From Alphaproteobacteria bacterium (GTDB taxonomy: Bacteria > Pseudomonadota > Alphaproteobacteria > Caulobacterales > Parvularculaceae), in contig JAUHYK010000044.1 in assembly GCA_030426465.1 (NCBI GenBank), positions 1 to 35,550 of the forward strand: a stretch of DNA of 35,550 bases, given 5' to 3'. A program made the translations under genes and the position numbers. A model generated the notes under the pieces. That model searched no databases. It was not told the origin of the DNA and saw nothing but the letters and a program-made list of their open reading frames with translations. Of this stretch, positions 9,307-17,216 are shown piece by piece. Numbering within the stretch: position 1 is the first letter of the stretch; every line of letters starts with the position of its first letter.

Positions 9307-10029
9307 ATGCGTGTTCAGCTGATATTCTGGCTTTTGCTTCTTTTGTTGGGCGCCGCCATTGGCGACCGCTATGGCCTGCCCGGCTGGGCCCGCGGCCTTA
9401 CAGATCGGGGATTTTCATCGGTTGAAAGCTGGTTCGGACGGCTTGACGAACCAATACCTGCGGCATCTGAAAACGAAGAAAGCAATACCGCCACCGAGGA
9501 TGATGCGGCTGAGGAAGATGTCGTCGAGCCTGGCGATGAGCCGCCGGCATCGGCGCCGGAACCCGCGTCAGGTGATCTTGGCAACGCCGCCAATGCGGGC
9601 CTGCACATGAATGATGCAGGCCTCACCATCATCAAGGAAAGCGAGGGGCTGCGACTGGAGGCCTATAACGCCGGAGGTAAATGGCTCATTGGCTATGGTC
9701 ATTCGCGCACGGCCGAGGCCGGAATGACCATCACAGAAAGCGAGGCCGAACAATTGCTGCGCGAGGATGTGCGTGGGTCGGAAGACATCGTGAAAAAAAT
9801 GGTGCTGGTCCCGTTGAACGAAAACCAGTTCTCCGCGCTTGTCTCATTCGCCTACAATCTGGGCGCCGGCGCTTTTTCACGCAGCACCGTTCTCGACGCC
9901 CTCAATGCTGGCGACTACACCCAAGCCGCCGATAATTTCCGCAATCACAACACAGGCGGCGGAGAAGTCATTGCGCATCTGGTGGAGCGCCGGGAAAAAG
10001 AACGCGCCCTGTTTCTAACGCCCGCTTAG
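9307..10029 (+). CDS. Membrane-anchored GH24 (phage-type) lysozyme-like protein, probably catalytically altered
   Basis: 240 residues from ATG 9307, which has GGGGGAG 6 bases upstream; an in-frame ATG at 9292 lacks a site. An N-terminal hydrophobic helix (about 5-19) is followed by an acidic, Pro-rich linker (about 48-90) and a C-terminal GH24 domain (about 100-240). The domain fold looks whole: SEGLRLEAY, IGYGHS, QFSALVSFAYNLGAGAF and a VERREKERALF end. The GH24 catalytic pattern is E-8x-D/C-5x-T. Here Glu113 is kept, but the Asp position reads Asn121 (or Ala122) and the Thr position reads Leu127. It therefore probably binds peptidoglycan without normal hydrolysis. No other phage genes are nearby. 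It overlaps the convergent SnoaL gene by 4 bases. Confidence 0.85.
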   Translation: MRVQLIFWLLLLLLGAAIGDRYGLPGWARGLTDRGFSSVESWFGRLDEPIPAASENEESNTATEDDAAEEDVVEPGDEPPASAPEPASGDLGNAANAGLHMNDAGLTIIKESEGLRLEAYNAGGKWLIGYGHSRTAEAGMTITESEAEQLLREDVRGSEDIVKKMVLVPLNENQFSALVSFAYNLGAGAFSRSTVLDALNAGDYTQAADNFRNHNTGGGEVIAHLVERREKERALFLTPA

Positions 10030-10478
10030 TCATCTTTCTTTGGCGCAGGGCCGGAATTACCAATATCGACGATGAATTTCCATCCACTGCTGTCTTTACG
10101 CCAGATGGAGACATATTTTCCGTATGAAGATGTTTCACCGTCTTCGTCCTGCGCGGTGAACACATAGGTTCCCCATGTGTAACCAAAATCGCCGCTTGAG
10201 GCGGCGACGCCGTCCACAGGGGTCCATGACAATGTTGCGCCTTCGGGCCAGGCGGAAAACCTTTCAATGAGCTTATCGAGGCCTTGATAAGAGGCGCCGC
10301 CTTCCGGAAACATGCGCACATCATCAGCTGCGTAGGCGGCGAACGCTGCAGGAACATTTTCGGCCTTAGCCAGCGCCGCAAAATCGCGGTCGGCGTCCAG
10401 CATGTCATCTACAGGCGCGGCCAGGGCATTGGAGATCAATGCTATAGATGCGACCAAAGTCGCGAGAACTTTTTTCAT
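10026..10478 (-). CDS. Secreted SnoaL-like/DUF4440 domain protein
   Basis: 150 residues with a clear signal peptide (MKKVLATLVASIALISNALA, cleavage before APVDD). The mature part fits the cone-shaped SnoaL/NTF2-like fold: an N-terminal helix with AAFAAYAADDVRMFPEG, then strands containing WGTYVFTAQDEDG and a terminal SIWRKDSSGWKFIVDIGN, the usual ending of DUF4440-type proteins. Such proteins bind small molecules or act as isomerase-like enzymes; no specific role can be given. Probably periplasmic. A second protein with this kind of domain lies at 17217. Confidence 0.8.
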   Translation of the reverse strand: MKKVLATLVASIALISNALAAPVDDMLDADRDFAALAKAENVPAAFAAYAADDVRMFPEGGASYQGLDKLIERFSAWPEGATLSWTPVDGVAASSGDFGYTWGTYVFTAQDEDGETSSYGKYVSIWRKDSSGWKFIVDIGNSGPAPKKDD

Positions 10479-10534
10479 GGCTTTTCCCCTCAGCTAACTG
10501 GTGACAAGATAACTCAATCAGGATGTATCAACGC

Positions 10535-11458
10535 TCACTTTCCGGTGATGTGCAACATTTCCCGGAGGCGCCTTTCGGCTTCTTCCGCACTTGCCGCACG
10601 CGGCCAGTCCGCCGCCTGATTACGGAACCAGGTAAGTTGCCGCTTGGCGAAACGGCGTGTGTTCTGTTGCAACATTTCAAGCGCAGTTTTGGCGTCTGTC
10701 TCTCCGCGAAGCATGGCGGCGATTTCCGGCACGCCAAGAGCTTTCATAACCGGCAACGCCGGGTCAAGATCGCGGGCCAGAAGCGCGCGCACCTCTTCAA
10801 TGGCGCCCTCTTCCATCATCATGGCGGCGCGCGCATCGCACCGCGCATAGAGGATGTCCCGGGGCGGTTCGATAACGATCCGCGCATCAACATTTACGAT
10901 CATCGGCGCACGTGGACGCGCCTGATGCCACGACAATGGCTTGCCTGTAGCTGAAAAAACTTCCCAGGCGCGCAATAACCGCTGCGCATCACCCGCCGGG
11001 AAGCGCGCCATAGCCGGATCCTGGGACACCACCTCATCGCGAAAAACCTCAGGTCCCAAATGGTCGCGGCGCGCCTGTCCTCGCGCACGCACCTCGACCG
11101 GCGTTTCCGGCACAGGCGATAGCCCCTCTTCCAGTGCGCGAAAATAAAGCCCTGTCCCTCCACAGACGAGCGCAACTATTCCGTGCGCCGCACATTGATC
11201 AAGCGCAACTTTTGCGAGCCGCGACCAGCGCCCTGCAGAGCACCGCTCCGCCGCATCCAGAACGCCATATAGATGGTGCGTCGCTATGGCCTCATCCCCG
11301 GGCGTCGGCCGGGCTGTTATGATGTTCAAATCATTATAGACTTGCATGGCGTCAGCGTTGATGATTTCGCCGTTAAGGGCTCCGGCGAGCGCGGTCGCAG
11401 TCGCCGATTTGCCGCTGGCGGTCGGTCCTGCGATGAAAATGAGACCCGGCTTATTCAA
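10535..11458 (-). CDS. miaA: tRNA dimethylallyltransferase MiaA
   Basis: 307 residues. MiaA transfers dimethylallyl from DMAPP to the N6 of A37 in tRNAs that read UNN codons. The P-loop GPTASGKS is at 11-18, the catalytic Asp is in ADAMQVY near 36, CGGTGLYFRAL forms the substrate-binding segment, and RRFAKRQLTWFR near the C-terminus binds tRNA. The start appears to be TTG at 11458, because no ATG or GTG lies upstream in frame and the P-loop is only 10 residues in; its ribosome binding site is weak. It diverges from serB with a 20-base gap, so the two promoters must overlap. Confidence 0.95.
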   Translation of the reverse strand: MNKPGLIFIAGPTASGKSATATALAGALNGEIINADAMQVYNDLNIITARPTPGDEAIATHHLYGVLDAAERCSAGRWSRLAKVALDQCAAHGIVALVCGGTGLYFRALEEGLSPVPETPVEVRARGQARRDHLGPEVFRDEVVSQDPAMARFPAGDAQRLLRAWEVFSATGKPLSWHQARPRAPMIVNVDARIVIEPPRDILYARCDARAAMMMEEGAIEEVRALLARDLDPALPVMKALGVPEIAAMLRGETDAKTALEMLQQNTRRFAKRQLTWFRNQAADWPRAASAEEAERRLREMLHITGK

Positions 11459-11478
11459 GGTTTGAAGCCCGTAACAGT

Positions 11479-12378
11479 ATGAAGTTTGTTCTATCGATCA
11501 TCGCTAATCCGTCAAAAACGTCTATCGATTCCGCATTAATTGACGAGTTCCGGAATGCGCTGGGCCCTTACACCGTTGCTGGCTCATCCGCAAAAGAGCT
11601 TGCGCCTGGCGAAGCTTATGACATAGCGCTGAGCGAACATCCAAGACCGGATTTCCAACCGCGCATTGAAGCCGTCGCGATTCGCGCGCGCGTCGACGCT
11701 AATGTCATCCCCGCCGAGAACCGCCGTAAAAAACTCCTGATCGCGGATATGGATTCCACCATAATCCAGCAGGAATGCATTGACGAGCTCGCAGAATACG
11801 CCGGCAAGCGAAAAGAGATTTCCGACATTACCGAACGGGCAATGCGCGGCGAGCTCGACTTTGAGGGCGCGCTCAATGAACGCGTCGCCATGCTCGCCGG
11901 CCTGCCCGAAAGCGTACTCGAAGAAACGTTTGAAAAAAGCCTTACGCTAACGTCTGGCGCCAAAACACTTGTGGAAACCATGAACGCCAATGGCGCCGTC
12001 ACCGCGCTTGTTTCCGGAGGCTTCACCTTTTTCACATCGCGCATCGCCAAGCGAACCGGATTTAAACATCAGCAAGCGAATGAATTGCTGATTGAGGACG
12101 GCAAGCTGACGGGAAAAGTCAAATTGCCAATCCTCGGCCGCGCCGCGAAACAGGAGGCGCTGGAGACTATAGCTGCAGAAAACAATATCGCGTTGAGCGA
12201 AACCATGGGCGTAGGCGACGGGGCCAATGATCTTTCCATGCTGTCGCGCTCAGGGCTCGGCGTTGCATTTCACGCCAAACCGACCGTAGCGCAATCAGCG
12301 GAAACTCGCATCCATTATGCAGATCTGGCCGCCCTGCTCTATCTACAGGGCTATTCCAAATCGGACTTCGCCGCCTGA
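11479..12378 (+). CDS. serB: Phosphoserine phosphatase SerB
   Basis: 299 residues. It hydrolyses O-phosphoserine in the last step of serine synthesis. The N-terminal 85 residues form a regulatory-type region seen in alphaproteobacterial SerB; the HAD phosphatase domain follows. HAD motif I is ADMDSTIIQQEC with the nucleophile Asp near residue 91, motif II is VSGGFTFF, and motif IV is GVGDGANDLSML. The cap segment LDFEGALNERVAMLAGL is characteristic of phosphoserine phosphatases. No strong Shine-Dalgarno is visible before ATG 11479. It ends 22 bases before the convergent protease gene. Confidence 0.95.
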   Translation: MKFVLSIIANPSKTSIDSALIDEFRNALGPYTVAGSSAKELAPGEAYDIALSEHPRPDFQPRIEAVAIRARVDANVIPAENRRKKLLIADMDSTIIQQECIDELAEYAGKRKEISDITERAMRGELDFEGALNERVAMLAGLPESVLEETFEKSLTLTSGAKTLVETMNANGAVTALVSGGFTFFTSRIAKRTGFKHQQANELLIEDGKLTGKVKLPILGRAAKQEALETIAAENNIALSETMGVGDGANDLSMLSRSGLGVAFHAKPTVAQSAETRIHYADLAALLYLQGYSKSDFAA

Positions 12379-12400
12379 CGTCTAACGATAACGTCGCGCG

Positions 12401-13780
12401 TTACGGACGGAGTGATTCGTAGAACAACAGATCGCCGCGCTGAACGTAAATCTGTACGGGCCCGCTATTGAGGTTTCTCAGCTTGCCGAGCTTATCCACC
12501 GCAGCCGACGGGCGCGTGATCCGCTCCCAGCCGATTTCGAGGATAATATCGCCCGGCTGCAATACGATCGCAGCCGTGCTTTCCGGATCGACAGCGGTCA
12601 CGACAACGCCCTGAACAGTGGGAGGCAGGCCATAAGCCTGACGCACATCATCGGTCGGCTCCTGCAGCGTCAGGCCGGACCCGCGCGCTGCGTTAGCGGG
12701 CAGGATGCTCGACCCGTTTGCGGCAAGCATCCGGGTTTCGCGGCGGTCGACACGGACCTGCACGGTGACCTTTCTCCCATCCCGCAGCACTTCCATAGGC
12801 ACAGTGGAGCCAATTGGCGTATCGGCGACGGCGCGGGTCAAATCGCGCACGCTTTCGATTTCGCGGCGATTGAAAAGAAGGATGACGTCGTTGGGTTCAA
12901 GGCCAGCATCTGATGCGGGGCTGTTCGGACGAACCACCGTCACGACAGCGCCCTTCGGCACGCGCAGTCTCAGTGACGATGCAAGTTCTGGTGTGACATC
13001 ATCAATGGAAACGCCGAGCCACCCGCGGCGGGTTTCGCCGTAATCAAGAATCTGCGTCACCACTGTTTCGGCGAGATCGGCAGGCACCGAGAAGCCGACG
13101 CCGACGGAACCGCCTGTCTGCGAATAAATCGCTGTGTTCACGCCGACAACTTTGCCGCTCATATCGAATAATGGGCCGCCCGAATTGCCGCGGTTGATAG
13201 CGGCGTCCGTCTGAATGAAATCATCATACTGACCGGAATTGATATCGCGGTTGCGCGCGGAGACGATGCCCACAGTCACGGTGCCGCCAAGGCCAAAGGG
13301 ATTACCAATGGCGATGACCCAGTCACCGACGCGCGCAGCATCGGAATCGCCGAAACTGACGTAAGGAAACTTGGAGCCGCCCTCGAGTTGCAACACAGCG
13401 AGATCAGTTTCGCGATCGCGCCCCTTCACCACAGCGGTGAATTCGCGCCCGTCATGAAGCGTCACTGTAATGTTCTCGGCGTTATCGATGACGTGATTAT
13501 TCGTCACCACGATACCGGAGGCGTCGATGATGAAGCCGGAGCCGAGCGAAACGGCGGGTTGATCAAACTTGCGCTGAAGCGGCGCAAGTTCGCCGCTCGC
13601 CCTGCCGCTGCGTGAGCGCTGTGCGGAAGAAATGTTCACCACAGCCGGCGTCAGCTTTTCAGCAAGATCTGCAAAACTGTCTGGAGCACCCCGCGGCGCC
13701 GCCGCGACCGTTCCGGTCACCAGCGCACCCGACGCAATAACGCCAACCAAAAGCCCCCGAACAACGCCCAAACGAGCCAT
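12401..13780 (-). CDS. DegP/HtrA-family periplasmic serine endoprotease
   Basis: 459 residues from ATG 13780, which has AGAGGCG closely upstream and starts directly with a signal peptide (MARLGVVRGLLVGVIASG...AAA). A frame extension of 14 codons to 13822 lacks a site. The trypsin-like domain has a complete triad: His96 in VTNNHVID, Asp126 in DRETDLAVLQ and Ser200 in RGNSGGPLFD. Two PDZ domains follow (about 245-335 and 355-455). It degrades or chaperones misfolded envelope proteins. It lies downstream of hflKC across a strong hairpin. The subfamily (DegP, DegQ or MucD-like) cannot be decided here. Confidence 0.93.
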   Translation of the reverse strand: MARLGVVRGLLVGVIASGALVTGTVAAAPRGAPDSFADLAEKLTPAVVNISSAQRSRSGRASGELAPLQRKFDQPAVSLGSGFIIDASGIVVTNNHVIDNAENITVTLHDGREFTAVVKGRDRETDLAVLQLEGGSKFPYVSFGDSDAARVGDWVIAIGNPFGLGGTVTVGIVSARNRDINSGQYDDFIQTDAAINRGNSGGPLFDMSGKVVGVNTAIYSQTGGSVGVGFSVPADLAETVVTQILDYGETRRGWLGVSIDDVTPELASSLRLRVPKGAVVTVVRPNSPASDAGLEPNDVILLFNRREIESVRDLTRAVADTPIGSTVPMEVLRDGRKVTVQVRVDRRETRMLAANGSSILPANAARGSGLTLQEPTDDVRQAYGLPPTVQGVVVTAVDPESTAAIVLQPGDIILEIGWERITRPSAAVDKLGKLRNLNSGPVQIYVQRGDLLFYESLRP

Positions 13781-13837
13781 AATCGCCTCTATCTTTCCCC
13801 GAAACCAAACCTTTAGATCCATCAGGTTAACGCAAAG

Positions 13838-13871
13838 CCGCCCGCCCGCAAATCACCTTGCGGGCGGGCGG
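13838..13871 (-). terminator. Strong 14-bp hairpin between hflC and the HtrA gene
   Basis: CCGCCCGCCCGCAA pairs perfectly with TTGCGGGCGGGCGG across a 6-base loop. It lies 38 bases past the hflC stop and about 58 bases before the protease start. On the minus strand only a short CTTT follows, so it may act as an attenuator, an mRNA-stabilising structure or a terminator. Confidence 0.6.
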
Positions 13872-13909
13872 TGCAATTTCGCTTCAATTTGTTCGCGAAG
13901 CATCGCGCC

Positions 13910-14785
13910 CTACTGACGATCCCCCTGCAAGTTATTGAAATATCTGAAGAATTCACTATTCGGCGAAAGCAGTATGGTTGTGTCGCCTTTTTTCATCGCC
14001 TCCTCGTATGCGATGAGGGAGCGATAAAATGCGAAAAATTCCGCATCCTTGCCGTAAGCGGCGGCGAAAATCGCGTTTCTCTCGGCGTCTGCGGCGCCCC
14101 GGATTTTCTCCGATTCCTCATTGGCCTCGGCCTTGATCTCAATGACCTGACGGTCAGCCTGGGCCTTGATCTGGTTCGCCCGCTCACTACCCTCTGAGCG
14201 ATATTGCTGGGCGAGCTGATTACGTTCAGCGATCATCCGCTGGAACACCGCTTCCGAGTTAGTCTGCGGCAGGTCAGCGCGCAGAATTTTCACATCAATG
14301 ATTTCAACGCCGAGCGGGCGCGCCGATTGGCTTAACAGATCACGGATGCGGATCATCAATTCACTGCGCCGTTCGGAAATGATTTCATCAACCGTCACTT
14401 CACCCAGCACGGCTTTAATAGAACGGTCAAATTGTGGAGTAAGACGGCTTTCGCCATTCGTCTCCGAACGGACCGATTGATAAAATAGCAATGGGTCCGT
14501 GATGCGGTAACGCGCGAAAGCGTCAACAATCAGACGCTCCTGGTTGCGCGCAATGATTTCCGTCTGCTCTTGTTCAAGGATGCGATTGCGCCGGTCAATA
14601 AAATCGACCGTTTCGAAAAACGGAACTTTGAACTTAAGTCCGGATTCGAGATACTGGCTTTTTGGCTCACCGAACCGAAACACCAGCGCCGAGTGCGTTT
14701 CCGGCACTGTAAACGCCGTGTTTAACAAGATCACCAGGAAGGCGGCCACAGCGACGCCAATAAATGGAAGGGATGCGTTTTTCAT
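13910..14785 (-). CDS. hflC: Protease modulator HflC (SPFH/prohibitin family)
   Basis: 291 residues. One N-terminal membrane helix (about 5-27) is followed by the SPFH domain, with ALVFRFGEPKSQYLESGLKFKVPF as its opening (described by position: about 33-56) and EVTVDEIISERRSELM, and then a long charged helix rich in Ala/Glu/Gln. HflC assembles with HflK into a large periplasmic cage around FtsH and restrains its proteolysis of membrane proteins. The start is 1 base after the hflK stop, which indicates translational coupling. Confidence 0.96.
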   Translation of the reverse strand: MKNASLPFIGVAVAAFLVILLNTAFTVPETHSALVFRFGEPKSQYLESGLKFKVPFFETVDFIDRRNRILEQEQTEIIARNQERLIVDAFARYRITDPLLFYQSVRSETNGESRLTPQFDRSIKAVLGEVTVDEIISERRSELMIRIRDLLSQSARPLGVEIIDVKILRADLPQTNSEAVFQRMIAERNQLAQQYRSEGSERANQIKAQADRQVIEIKAEANEESEKIRGAADAERNAIFAAAYGKDAEFFAFYRSLIAYEEAMKKGDTTILLSPNSEFFRYFNNLQGDRQ

Positions 14786-14786
14786 C

Positions 14787-15962
14787 TTAATTGTCCCCCT
14801 GCCGACGGCGAACTTCGTTCAGCGGCAGGTAAGGGACAACGCCGGAACCCGCCCCTTCCTCGATAATGATTTTATCCATATCAGAAAGCACGCGCTCGAC
14901 CGTTTCCAGATACATACGCTGGCGCGTTACTTCTGGCGCTTTGCGGTATTCATCATAGATATTGTCAAAACGCTGGGCCTGACCGCGGGCTTCAGCTGTG
15001 ACCCGCGACGCATAAGCGCCCGCATCCTCAAGGATGCGTTGGGCTTCACCACGCGCTTCAGGAACAACCCGGTTCGTGTATTGGCGCGCTTGCTGGATGA
15101 CGGTCGCCTGATTTTGCTCAGCAGCCTGAACGTCGCGAAAAGCTTCGTTGACCTCATTGGTGGGCGGCTCCGTGCCGGTCAACAGCACACTTTCGATCTG
15201 AATGCCTGCTTGATAGGAATCAAGCGCTTCCTGCATCAAACTCTGCGTCTGCTGCTGAACCTCAAGCCGGCCTCCGGTCTGAAGAAAATCAAGGGTGTTG
15301 CTGCCGACAACTTCGCGCATTGATGCTTCACCCACGGTGCGCACCAATTCTTCGGGTTCATCAATATTGAAGATGAATTGAGCGACGCCGGGCAAGTCTT
15401 CTCCTGCCGCAGGCACAGTGTCTGACTTGATTTTCCACTGCACGGTGAAGGCGACATCAACAATGTTCTTATCGCCTGTCAGCATCAGCCCTTGAGAAAG
15501 GCCGCCGGTGCGGCGATCGCGCGCCGGGATCGACATGTCGAGCACGGTTAGCGCGGGTTGCTTGGTCACGGACTGGATGGGTGTAATTTTCCACCGCAAG
15601 CCCGGACCGGTAACGTCCGTATATTTTCCGAATGTGGTGACAACCGCGAGTTCGTTCGGCGCAACCTGATAGGCGCAGCTGAAGACATAGAGCACCGCAA
15701 GCGCCGCAGCGATCAGACCGCCTGTTGACCGGTTGATCTCGAACCCGCCGCCGCCTCGACCGCCAGCGCCGCCGCCGCGTCCACTGCGAGGGAACGCCCG
15801 CTTCAGACGCTGACGTGAGGCCTGAAGCAAATCCTCAAGATCAGGGGGCTCGCCGCCAGGGCGACCGCCGCCATTATTGGGACCGCCATTTCCGCCGCGC
15901 GGCGGTTGACCCCAAGGCCCACGGCCACCGCCGCGATTACCGGAATTATCTTGCCAGGGCAT
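14787..15962 (-). CDS. hflK: FtsH protease activity modulator HflK
   Basis: 391 residues. The cytoplasmic N-terminus (about 1-80) is rich in Gly, Pro, Asn and Arg, as in other HflK proteins; a membrane helix (about 83-103) and the SPFH domain follow (YQVAPNELAVVTTFGKY onwards). The long C-terminal helical part contains repeated AEARGEAQR-like heptads that pack into the HflKC cage. It forms a two-gene operon with hflC and is divergent from the Mrp gene. AGAGGC lies 4 bases before the ATG. Confidence 0.96.
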   Translation of the reverse strand: MPWQDNSGNRGGGRGPWGQPPRGGNGGPNNGGGRPGGEPPDLEDLLQASRQRLKRAFPRSGRGGGAGGRGGGGFEINRSTGGLIAAALAVLYVFSCAYQVAPNELAVVTTFGKYTDVTGPGLRWKITPIQSVTKQPALTVLDMSIPARDRRTGGLSQGLMLTGDKNIVDVAFTVQWKIKSDTVPAAGEDLPGVAQFIFNIDEPEELVRTVGEASMREVVGSNTLDFLQTGGRLEVQQQTQSLMQEALDSYQAGIQIESVLLTGTEPPTNEVNEAFRDVQAAEQNQATVIQQARQYTNRVVPEARGEAQRILEDAGAYASRVTAEARGQAQRFDNIYDEYRKAPEVTRQRMYLETVERVLSDMDKIIIEEGAGSGVVPYLPLNEVRRRQGDN

Positions 15963-16117
15963 TCAAGCCTCTCTCTCATGAAGAATTAGCGCCTTGCGAC
16001 CCTTTGTTGGGTGGGCGCTGGTGGAAGAACCAGATTTGCGACGTATATATGTGACCGATTCCATCGGGCGCAACGCGTCAGGTGCGTTTTTTTGAAGTAT
16101 TTCAAAGGGTATTCCCC

Positions 16118-17209
16118 GTGTCTGGCAGCCTTATTCTACGCGTACGCGCCGCTCTCTCGGCTATTAAAGACCCCTCTTCGGGCCGCAATATCATCGCGGC
16201 TGGCGCAGTGGGCGGCCTTTCAGCTGACGAAGACGGAAAAGTGCGGTTCACCCTAGAGGTCCCGGATGGGGACAGGCGCGCCGCGGAAGCCCTGCTCAAA
16301 GCGGCGGAAAGCGCCGCCGCCGCCGTGCCCGGTGTGACTGGCGTCTCGGCCGTGGCGACAGCCCATAGCGCGGCGCAACAGCACCAGCCTGCAAAAGGCG
16401 GTCATGACAACCCATTCGGCCTGAAGCAAAAGCCCAGGATTGAAACCGCCGGAGAACAGCTTGCGGGCGTGAAATCGATGATCGCCATCGCATCCGGCAA
16501 GGGCGGCGTCGGCAAATCGACCGTCGCCGCCAACCTCGCAGTTTCACTTGCAGCGCGCGGGCTGAAAACCGGCCTTCTCGACGCCGACATATACGGCCCC
16601 TCCCTGCCGACGCTTTTCGGCATCAAGGGCAAACCGCAAATGCGGGACAACAAGATCGTCCCGTTCGAGGCGTTCAACGTCAAACTGATGTCGATCGGTT
16701 TCCTCATCGACCCGGACGAAGCTGTCGCCTGGCGCGGCCCCATGGTGATGGGCGCGCTCCGGCAATTGATGAGCGATGTGGATTGGGGCGATCTCGACAT
16801 TCTCCTGGTGGACACGCCGCCGGGCACAGGCGACGCGCATATTTCTCTCATTCAGTCGAAAAAACTCTCCGGCGCGGTCATCGTCTCAACGCCTCAGGAA
16901 ATGGCGCTGGCCGATGTCCGCCGCGGCGTTCAATTATTCCGTCAGACTGACACGCCAGTGATCGGCGTTATTGAGAACATGGCGTGGCTTGAGACGCCCG
17001 ACGGTTCCAAGCAATTTCTGTTTGGCGAAGGCGGCGCCGAACGCGCGGCGAAAGAGCTTGGCGCGCCATTCCTTGGGACGGTGCCGCTTTATCCTGACTT
17101 ACGCCAGGCATCCGATGACGGGCTCCCGCCAGCGGCAACGGATCACGCCGCCGCAACAACATTCAATCAGCTTGCAGATCAAATCGTGAAATTCACGGAA
17201 CGCAGGTAA
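16118..17209 (+). CDS. Mrp/NBP35-family P-loop ATPase (iron-sulfur carrier protein ApbC type)
   Basis: 363 residues from GTG 16118, which has AAAGGG 8 bases upstream and gives the usual Mrp N-terminus; an upstream GTG at 16082 in the same frame lacks a site. The N-terminal 85 residues are a MIP18/DUF59-like domain (KDPSSGRNIIAAGAVGGL). The ATPase part has the deviant Walker A GKGGVGKST, then DADIYGPSLP and LLVDTPPGTGDAHIS. These proteins carry Fe-S clusters to apoproteins. The C-terminal CxxC that bridges a cluster in many family members is not visible: after GVIENMAWL the sequence reads ETPDGSK. Lack of this motif is also known in some relatives, so the carrier role is less certain. Confidence 0.93.
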   Translation: MSGSLILRVRAALSAIKDPSSGRNIIAAGAVGGLSADEDGKVRFTLEVPDGDRRAAEALLKAAESAAAAVPGVTGVSAVATAHSAAQQHQPAKGGHDNPFGLKQKPRIETAGEQLAGVKSMIAIASGKGGVGKSTVAANLAVSLAARGLKTGLLDADIYGPSLPTLFGIKGKPQMRDNKIVPFEAFNVKLMSIGFLIDPDEAVAWRGPMVMGALRQLMSDVDWGDLDILLVDTPPGTGDAHISLIQSKKLSGAVIVSTPQEMALADVRRGVQLFRQTDTPVIGVIENMAWLETPDGSKQFLFGEGGAERAAKELGAPFLGTVPLYPDLRQASDDGLPPAATDHAAATTFNQLADQIVKFTERR

Positions 17210-17216
17210 CCGCGCA

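Noticed and set aside
9307-10029. Prophage remnant indicated by the lysozyme gene
   Set aside because: No holin, spanin, integrase or structural phage genes are adjacent; the protein has a chromosomal-type anchor and linker.
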